This document shows positions 5,510 to 10,107 of a DNA stretch of 10,107 nt, piece by piece (the first letter of the stretch is position 1; each line of letters starts with the position of its first letter). The stretch is taken from contig JASICF010000535.1 in assembly GCA_030044775.1 (NCBI GenBank), positions 1-10,107 on the forward strand. Reading direction: 5' to 3'. Origin of the DNA: Candidatus Sulfotelmatobacter sp. (lineage in GTDB: Bacteria; Acidobacteriota; Terriglobia; Terriglobales; Acidobacteriaceae). The notes beneath the pieces are model-generated. The model was not told the origin of the DNA. It did not search any database and saw only the letters and a program-made list of their open reading frames with translations. The position numbers were made by a program, and so were the translations under genes.

Positions 5510-7225
5510 CTAGGGATAACCTGCGGCCAACGCTTTATCGAGTTCTGCATCATAGCCGTAGATGTCGTCGAAAAAGCGAATCTGATTTTCTTCGTTCACC
5601 GTCGCCGAGCCGTAGACAATCAGAACCGGAATTCGTGTGACGAGGTTCACCTGAAGATTGTTTTTCTCGCCGTTCATTGCGGCCTTCACCCGTTCCAAGT
5701 CCCAGCCAGGATTATTCCGCAACACCCAGGCAACGAGGTCCGCAGGCTTCTCTACCCGAATGCATCCGTGGCTGAAGTCGCGGACATCCTGCGAGAACAG
5801 TTCCGGAGCATCTGTGCCATGCAGATACACATTCTCCGGATTGGGAAAGATGATCTTCACCAGGCCCAGAGAATTCGTTTCGCCGGGCTTTTGCCGAACC
5901 ATCAGGTGAAGCGTTTTTATGCCTTCTAAAACTTCCGGGCTCACTTGATTATCGGTTATGACCTCGCCCTGGGGTGTGACCACCTCAAAATTATGCTTGC
6001 CGATGTAGTTGGGGTCCTTCTGGATGTGCGGCACGATTTCGTTCCGCTGAATACTCGGAGTCACGTCCCAGTAGGGCCGGAAAACGACGTATTGGATTTC
6101 TTTCTCAAAAATCGGAGACTTGTGGCCGTAGGCTTTTCCAATGATGACGTTCTTGTAGAAGGCAACGGTGCCATCCGGGTTCATCGCGCGCACACGATAT
6201 TCAGGAAGATTTACAACCACGGGCGGTTGTGGGAATGAATGTGGAATCCAGCGCCACCGTTCGAGCGTCAACTTGATCTGTCGAATGCGGACCTGCGGAG
6301 GCGTGTTGAGTTCATTGATCGTGCGGGGGTCAAGGTTGCCGGTTGGACTTTCCCCATGCCTATCCTGGTAGTGCTTCACGCCCTCGACGAGCGCCCCGTC
6401 ATAGATGCTTGCGTTGGGATTTAATTGCACGGCTGCAGGAATGTCGCCGATGGTTTGAAGAAACCGCCCCAAGCGGACCACGCCAGCGTAGGGTTGGCCG
6501 GGTCGCACAGTCTTCGTGACCGTCGGCAGCCTCTCTCCCTCAACTTGATTTGCGTATCTTTCATAAACCGGCAAGAGCGCGAGCAGCTTCCGGTATCCCA
6601 AGAACGGTGGTTCCAGCTTCTGGATTTCGGCGGCTGGATCGCTTGCATTCACAACCTGAGTCTTAATGAAATCCGCTAACGGGAGTTGTTGCCCTCCCAT
6701 GTCGAGCTGAAACTTGAATTCTTTGGGACTTACACGGCCGCAGTGGACGGCACGGATGTAGCGCATCGTCGAGACCGTAAGTGCGGTATCGAACGAGACT
6801 AAATCTTGTTCGGACGGCGTTTGCCCCAGCTTGAGAAGGCGTGCCTGCCACCGTGAGCCGTCGTAATCTTCGGGGTCGAGTCCTTTAGCGTCCGCATTTT
6901 GTAAGATCTCGATCACAGCCAGTCCCTGCTGGCGGACGCGTCCGCTCTGAATCCAAAGCAAAGAGTAACCGTTCGACTCGTAAAGTTTAGCGACCTCGCT
7001 TTTGTAAGAAGTAAAGTCGGGCCAATGAAGATCGGCATTCCGACCCGCATCCACAATACCGTGGAGTGCGGGCACAACCGAGTTGGGCAACGTCTCGCCC
7101 GCAAGAGCAGGGTGCTTCCCCGCGAAGAGTACAGGGAAGGTCTGGCCGCTCGCCGCAGACATTCCGGCGACCACCATGCTCGTTAGAACGAATATCCACT
7201 GACGCCGATAGACAGGATTCCTCAT
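5510..7225 (-). CDS. L,D-transpeptidase, YcbB/LdtD type
   Basis: LdtD-type enzymes use a catalytic cysteine to form 3-3 mDAP-mDAP cross-links in peptidoglycan on the outer face of the inner membrane. Numbered from the ATG at 7225 (571 aa), the protein has a leader or anchor at about residues 8-27 (WIFVLTSMVVAGMSAASG), a YcbB-type scaffold domain (LYESNGYSLLWIQSGRVRQQ, near 81-100; GLDPEDY) and a peptidoglycan-binding fold (DGALVEGVKHYQDRHG, 276-291). The YkuD catalytic domain follows at about 335-505, with YLHGT (His469) and SHGCIRVE (His486, Cys488, Arg490). The tail, with FFDDIYGYDAELDKAL, is also typical. Length is near E. coli YcbB (615). A GTG 12 bases upstream is in frame but lies inside the ribosome binding site. 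The MepK-like gene follows directly. Confidence 0.94.
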   Translation of the reverse strand: MRNPVYRRQWIFVLTSMVVAGMSAASGQTFPVLFAGKHPALAGETLPNSVVPALHGIVDAGRNADLHWPDFTSYKSEVAKLYESNGYSLLWIQSGRVRQQGLAVIEILQNADAKGLDPEDYDGSRWQARLLKLGQTPSEQDLVSFDTALTVSTMRYIRAVHCGRVSPKEFKFQLDMGGQQLPLADFIKTQVVNASDPAAEIQKLEPPFLGYRKLLALLPVYERYANQVEGERLPTVTKTVRPGQPYAGVVRLGRFLQTIGDIPAAVQLNPNASIYDGALVEGVKHYQDRHGESPTGNLDPRTINELNTPPQVRIRQIKLTLERWRWIPHSFPQPPVVVNLPEYRVRAMNPDGTVAFYKNVIIGKAYGHKSPIFEKEIQYVVFRPYWDVTPSIQRNEIVPHIQKDPNYIGKHNFEVVTPQGEVITDNQVSPEVLEGIKTLHLMVRQKPGETNSLGLVKIIFPNPENVYLHGTDAPELFSQDVRDFSHGCIRVEKPADLVAWVLRNNPGWDLERVKAAMNGEKNNLQVNLVTRIPVLIVYGSATVNEENQIRFFDDIYGYDAELDKALAAGYP

Positions 7226-7231
7226 AGCAAG

Positions 7232-7240
7232 CCTCACCTT
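7232..7240 (-). promoter_or_regulatory. Ribosome binding site that sets the LdtD-type gene start
   Basis: On the minus strand AAGGTGAGG precedes the ATG at 7225 by 6 bases. The upstream in-frame GTG at 7237 is part of this element, so the ATG is the better start. Confidence 0.7.
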
Positions 7241-7350
7241 GATATGTTCAATGTTTTGAGTATCGAAAGCTGTTCCAGGTTCCGCCTAAATTTAAGAGGG
7301 ATTTCTTGCGCTATTATCGTGGTGATTGAACGCGGAGCCGCAGGCTTCTA

Positions 7351-7376
7351 TGCATTGCCCTGGTTGGGAGGCATGC
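7351..7376. repeat. Imperfect hairpin in the divergent region
   Basis: TGCAT-t-GCC-C at the left pairs with G-a-GGC-ATGCA at the right, giving 9 pairs with one bulged base on each side and a 7-base loop. There is no T-run after it. It may be a regulator site or mRNA structure; the evidence is weak. Confidence 0.2.
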
Positions 7377-7553
7377 ACAATTGCGCATCAATCTGAAGCA
7401 GCTCTGGGAGATCGCGCCAGGAATCCGGGGAATGAGGGGCATCTCCACATTTTTCCCGGCTGTTCATCGCCAAAGCTACCCACGAGTCGTGTTAGGGGTC
7501 TGTGGAAATCTTGGGCTGCAGGCGGCAAGTTCGGACGCACCTTTTTCTGAGCG

Positions 7554-7559
7554 TTGACA
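7554..7559 (+). promoter_or_regulatory. Candidate -35 element (TTGACA) for the GH30 gene
   Basis: TTGACA matches the sigma-70 -35 consensus exactly. A 17-base spacer leads to an A-run at 7577-7582, which is a poor -10. Transcription would start near 7589, leaving a short leader that still contains the ribosome binding site. The geometry is good but the -10 is weak. Confidence 0.35.
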
Positions 7560-7597
7560 AATGAGATCGTAAATTCAAAAAAGCCATTCGGCTTGCT

Positions 7598-7603
7598 GAG
7601 AGG
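7598..7603 (+). promoter_or_regulatory. Ribosome binding site that sets the GH30 start
   Basis: GAGAGG lies 4 bases before the ATG at 7608. A longer reading from a TTG at 7554 would put 18 extra residues before the Tat signal and would overlap the candidate -35, so the ATG is preferred. Confidence 0.6.
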
Positions 7604-7607
7604 CAAA

Positions 7608-9038
7608 ATGCCTACGGAAAGTACCAGACGCGAGTTTCTGAAATTGTCGACCGCTGGCCTGACAGCCGGCGCCGTTGCTGAATCTTTGCCGGCTTGGGCT
7701 TCGCTCGGTTCAGCAAACCCCAGTGAGATTGCCGTACGGGTGACCGATGAAAAGCGGCGATTCGAGCAGACTTTGCCGCTGGCATGGCGGCGGGGCACTG
7801 CACAGCCTTCCGCGGAGATCATCGTTCTCGACCCTGAAAATAAGTTCCAGAAAATTCTCGGTTTTGGCGCAGCTTTTACTGATGCGGCCTGCTACATGTT
7901 CAATCAACTGCCATCGAATTCGCGCGTGGGTTTGTTTCATGAGCTCTTCCACCCATCGGAGCTAGGACTTAGCGTTTGCCGAACGTGCATTGGGGCGAGT
8001 GACTACTCGACCGAGTTATACAGTTTCGATGAAGGTGAACCCGATCCAGACCTCAAGCGTTTTTCGATCGAGCACGACCGCGCGTACATTTTGCCCGCGT
8101 TACGGCAAGCGCGGCAGGAAAACCCCGATTTGTTTCTGTTTTCGACTCCCTGGAGTCCGCCCGGGTGGATGAAGTCCAACGGTTCCATGTTGGGAGGCTG
8201 TATGGGCAAGAGGTATTACGCGAGCTACGCGCAGTACTTCCTGAAATTCCTGCAAGCCTACGCATCTGAGGGTGTCTCCATTCAGGCAATAACTTCGCAG
8301 AACGAAGTGGACACCGATCAGGACGGTCGCATGCCTGCATGCCTGTGGGGACAGGAGTATGAAATCGAATTCGTGAGGGACCATTTAGGGCCGGTGCTAA
8401 GAGCCAATGGGATCCCTGCGAAAATCTGGCTCCTCGACCACAACTACAACCTTTGGGGACGAGCGATTTGCGAGCTCGACGATCCGGGCGTGCGCGAGTA
8501 CGCGAACGCGGTGGCGTGGCACGGTTATGCCGGTGGCGCGAGTATGGCCTCGAAGGTTCACGACGCGCATCCCGATGTCGAGATGTATTGGACGGAGGGC
8601 GGCCCGGATTACACGCAGCCTGATTATGCTACCGACTGGGCGAAATGGGGACACGCTTTTACCGGCGCTCTCCGCAACTGGTGCCAATCGATTACGGGTT
8701 GGAACCTCGCACTCGACGAGCAGGGCCGTCCTAACATCGGCCCGTTCCCGTGCGGCGGAGTCGTGACCATCCACTCGCAGACGAAGGAAATCACGCGCAG
8801 CGGCCAGTACTGGGCATTTGCTCACTTCTCGCGCCTCATTCAGCGGGGTGCACACCGCTTCGATTCTCAGGGCGTTCTGGCAAACGTCGATCACGTGGCC
8901 TGCGAGAATCCCGATGGTGAGAGAGTTCTGGTTCTGAGCAACACAGCGGCAGCGCGGCCCGTGATCCTGCAGATGGGCCCGATGATAGCGGAGTTGACGT
9001 TGGAGAGCGATTCCTTAACTACGCTCAACTGGAGGTGA
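7608..9038 (+). CDS. GH30-family glycoside hydrolase with Tat signal
   Basis: GH30 enzymes are retaining (beta/alpha)8 glycosidases that include glucosylceramidases, beta-1,6-glucanases and xylanases. The 476-residue product begins with a Tat leader, STRREFLKLSTAG (residues 5-17), and a likely cleavage after AWA near residue 31. GFGAAFTDAACYMFNQL (85-101) is the conserved first strand, and FSTPWSPPGWMKSNGSMLGG (178-197) is a strong family signature. Glu233 in SQNEVDTDQ is the likely acid/base and Glu330 in MYWTEGG the likely nucleophile. A small C-terminal beta-domain follows (from about 385, with YWAFAHFSRLIQRGAHR and VLVLSNTA). The acid/base motif reads 'NEV' where many family members have 'NEP'. 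The exact substrate cannot be read; a beta-glucan is plausible given the GH3 neighbour. It converges on the GH3 gene with a 7-base gap. Confidence 0.92.
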   Translation: MPTESTRREFLKLSTAGLTAGAVAESLPAWASLGSANPSEIAVRVTDEKRRFEQTLPLAWRRGTAQPSAEIIVLDPENKFQKILGFGAAFTDAACYMFNQLPSNSRVGLFHELFHPSELGLSVCRTCIGASDYSTELYSFDEGEPDPDLKRFSIEHDRAYILPALRQARQENPDLFLFSTPWSPPGWMKSNGSMLGGCMGKRYYASYAQYFLKFLQAYASEGVSIQAITSQNEVDTDQDGRMPACLWGQEYEIEFVRDHLGPVLRANGIPAKIWLLDHNYNLWGRAICELDDPGVREYANAVAWHGYAGGASMASKVHDAHPDVEMYWTEGGPDYTQPDYATDWAKWGHAFTGALRNWCQSITGWNLALDEQGRPNIGPFPCGGVVTIHSQTKEITRSGQYWAFAHFSRLIQRGAHRFDSQGVLANVDHVACENPDGERVLVLSNTAAARPVILQMGPMIAELTLESDSLTTLNWR

Positions 9039-9045
9039 GTGGTTT

Positions 9046-10107
9046 CTAACGGGTGAGAACAAATTTGCCTTGCAGCTGGATCTTATCGGAGGAACTTCCA
9101 ACCAGAATTATGAATTCACCAGCGTCCGCAGTCCAGTCACTTTTCGTGATGTCGTAAAAGGAAAATGCTCTGCGATCGAGTCTTAGTGTCACTCGCCTGG
9201 ATTCGCCGGGTTTGAGTCTTACTTTTTCAAAGCCCTTTAATTCCTTGAGTGGCCGCGGAACCTTAGGGTGAGATTCGCCGACATACAGTTCCGCCACTTC
9301 GGCCCCCTCGCGATGTCCTGTATTTTTCACGTCAAAGGAAACCGTGACCGGCTCGTTCAGGTTTCCTGTTTGCGGACTCACGGACAACTTGTCATAACGG
9401 AACGTCGTATAGGAAAGACCATAACCGAAGGCGAATAAAGGCTTCGTTTCAGAACGATCGAAATGCCGGTATCCCAGAAAAACTCCCTCCGAGTACTGCA
9501 CGCGCTTCTCATTCTTCTCGGGGTAATAGCTGTGGAACGTGGGATTATCTTCCCAGCGCCGTTCGAAGGAAGCAGGCAACTTGCCGGACGGGCTGTAGTC
9601 GCCGAAAAGAATTTGTGCTAGAGCCGTTCCCCCCTCCTGACCCGGATACCAGGTGTGCAGAATCGCAGGAACCTGGTCGACCCACTCCGTCATGTCGACG
9701 TTCCCGCCGGCGGTGAGCACAACAATTGTGTTTTTGTTGACCGCGCTGATCTGCCGAATGAGTTCGTCCTGCCCGCCGGGCAGCCGAAAGCTTCTGTCAA
9801 AACCCTCGCCCTCGGTTTGAGGATCGAATCCCACGCAAATGACCACGGCATCGGCCTGCGCGGCAAGGGCTTTGGTGTTGCGGCCGATGAATGATTCGGC
9901 TCGAGTCAACCCGAAACCAACGATGGCACTCCCTACATCTTCGAAATATTCCAGACGGATCTTGTACGCGTGGCCCGCTTCCAGGTGTGTTCCATAGCTA
10001 TCCACGGTTTGGGAATGCGGTTGCCAGTCGTCGATCGCGGTGTCGTCGCCGATGTAGAGGCGAACACCATCGTCGGCGGAGGTGAAGAATCGGTAGTCGC
10101 CGGAGTC
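9046..10107 (-). CDS. GH3 beta-glucosidase with PA14 domain, C-terminal part (5' end outside window)
   Basis: The frame stays open to the right edge, so the N-terminal GH3 barrel with the nucleophile Asp lies beyond the window. The visible 353 residues start inside a PA14 domain (GDYRFFTSADDGVRLYIGDD at the edge, ending near KIRLEYFEDVGSAIVGFGL). PA14 is known as an insertion in the second GH3 domain, where it shapes substrate choice. Next comes the rest of the GH3 C-terminal alpha/beta domain: ADAVVICVGFDPQTEGEGFDR, LPGGQDELI, HTWYPGQEGGTALAQILFGD and SPSGKLPASF. The second Glu of EGEGFDR (codon 9805-9807) is the candidate acid/base. A fibronectin-III-like domain closes the protein (EVAELYVGE, RPLKELKGFEKVRLKPGE). 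Such enzymes release glucose from beta-gluco-oligosaccharides, often in the periplasm. The leader, if any, is not visible. Confidence 0.93.
   Translation of the reverse strand, partial: DSGDYRFFTSADDGVRLYIGDDTAIDDWQPHSQTVDSYGTHLEAGHAYKIRLEYFEDVGSAIVGFGLTRAESFIGRNTKALAAQADAVVICVGFDPQTEGEGFDRSFRLPGGQDELIRQISAVNKNTIVVLTAGGNVDMTEWVDQVPAILHTWYPGQEGGTALAQILFGDYSPSGKLPASFERRWEDNPTFHSYYPEKNEKRVQYSEGVFLGYRHFDRSETKPLFAFGYGLSYTTFRYDKLSVSPQTGNLNEPVTVSFDVKNTGHREGAEVAELYVGESHPKVPRPLKELKGFEKVRLKPGESRRVTLRLDRRAFSFYDITKSDWTADAGEFIILVGSSSDKIQLQGKFVLTR

Larger units (their letters stand above)
7226..7607. other. Divergent intergenic region, 382 bases, between the LdtD-type and GH30 genes
   Basis: This stretch should hold the promoters of both divergent genes. 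On the GH30 side, a perfect TTGACA and a GAGAGG ribosome binding site are visible. On the LdtD side, the ribosome binding site at 7232-7240 is clear. AT-rich -10-like words (GATAAT, GATACT on the minus strand) have no matching -35. An imperfect hairpin lies at 7351-7376. A 74-codon open frame at 7326-7550 (plus) has no ribosome binding site or recognisable motif and is not called. No RNA gene or mobile element was recognised. Confidence 0.6.

Noticed and set aside
4795..5640. Plus-strand open frame of 281 codons over the MepK-like gene and the end of the LdtD-type gene
   Set aside because: It is antisense to two genes with clear catalytic motifs. Its translation is low-complexity and Arg/Ser-rich.
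7255..7290. Possible ECF-type promoter (GGAACC ... CGATAC, minus strand) for the LdtD-type gene
   Set aside because: The spacing between the two words is too short for the usual ECF pattern, and the match is weak.
7326..7550. 74-codon plus-strand frame in the divergent region before GH30
   Set aside because: It has no ribosome binding site or recognisable domain. It could be a gene remnant, but nothing in the sequence shows this.

Overview
The window looks like a stretch of chromosome from a soil-type Acidobacteriota bacterium. This is an inference from four things: moderately high GC, several secreted glycoside hydrolases, exported enzymes with Tat-like leaders, and a RidA/SelA-like pair. 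No 16S or other marker gene is present to prove it. No tRNA, rRNA, CRISPR array, insertion sequence or phage gene was seen.

Layout, left to right. (1) 1-138: the last 45 codons of a plus-strand gene, probably the C-terminal beta-sandwich of a glycosidase. (2) 210-716, minus strand: a small multi-pass membrane protein of unknown function. (3) 902-2920, plus strand: a tight two-gene unit made of a RidA-type imine deaminase with an N-terminal leader and a Tat-leader PLP enzyme of the SelA/D-glucosaminate-6-phosphate ammonia-lyase (DgaE) family. (4) 3036-4712, plus strand: a complete phosphoglucomutase. (5) 7225-4871, minus strand: a YcbB/LdtD-type L,D-transpeptidase followed by a YcbK/MepK-like (DUF882) peptidase, the same pairing as ycbB-ycbK in Escherichia coli. 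(6) 7608-9038, plus strand: a Tat-leader GH30 glycosidase. (7) 10107-9046, minus strand, running off the right edge: the C-terminal part of a GH3 beta-glucosidase carrying a PA14 domain.

How the genes may work together. The GH30 and GH3 enzymes, and perhaps the fragment at the left edge, point to extracytoplasmic beta-glucan breakdown. Phosphoglucomutase would connect the resulting glucose-6-phosphate to glucose-1-phosphate metabolism. The LdtD/MepK-like pair would make and open 3-3 peptidoglycan cross-links. The most unusual part is the RidA/SelA-like unit. PLP ammonia-lyases of this fold release enamine/imine intermediates and RidA hydrolyses these, so the pair looks like a coupled deamination module. 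Both leaders suggest it works outside the cytoplasm.

For phosphoglucomutase, LdtD and GH30, a shorter ATG start behind a good ribosome binding site is preferred over a longer TTG or GTG reading. No strong rho-independent terminator was found in the window.
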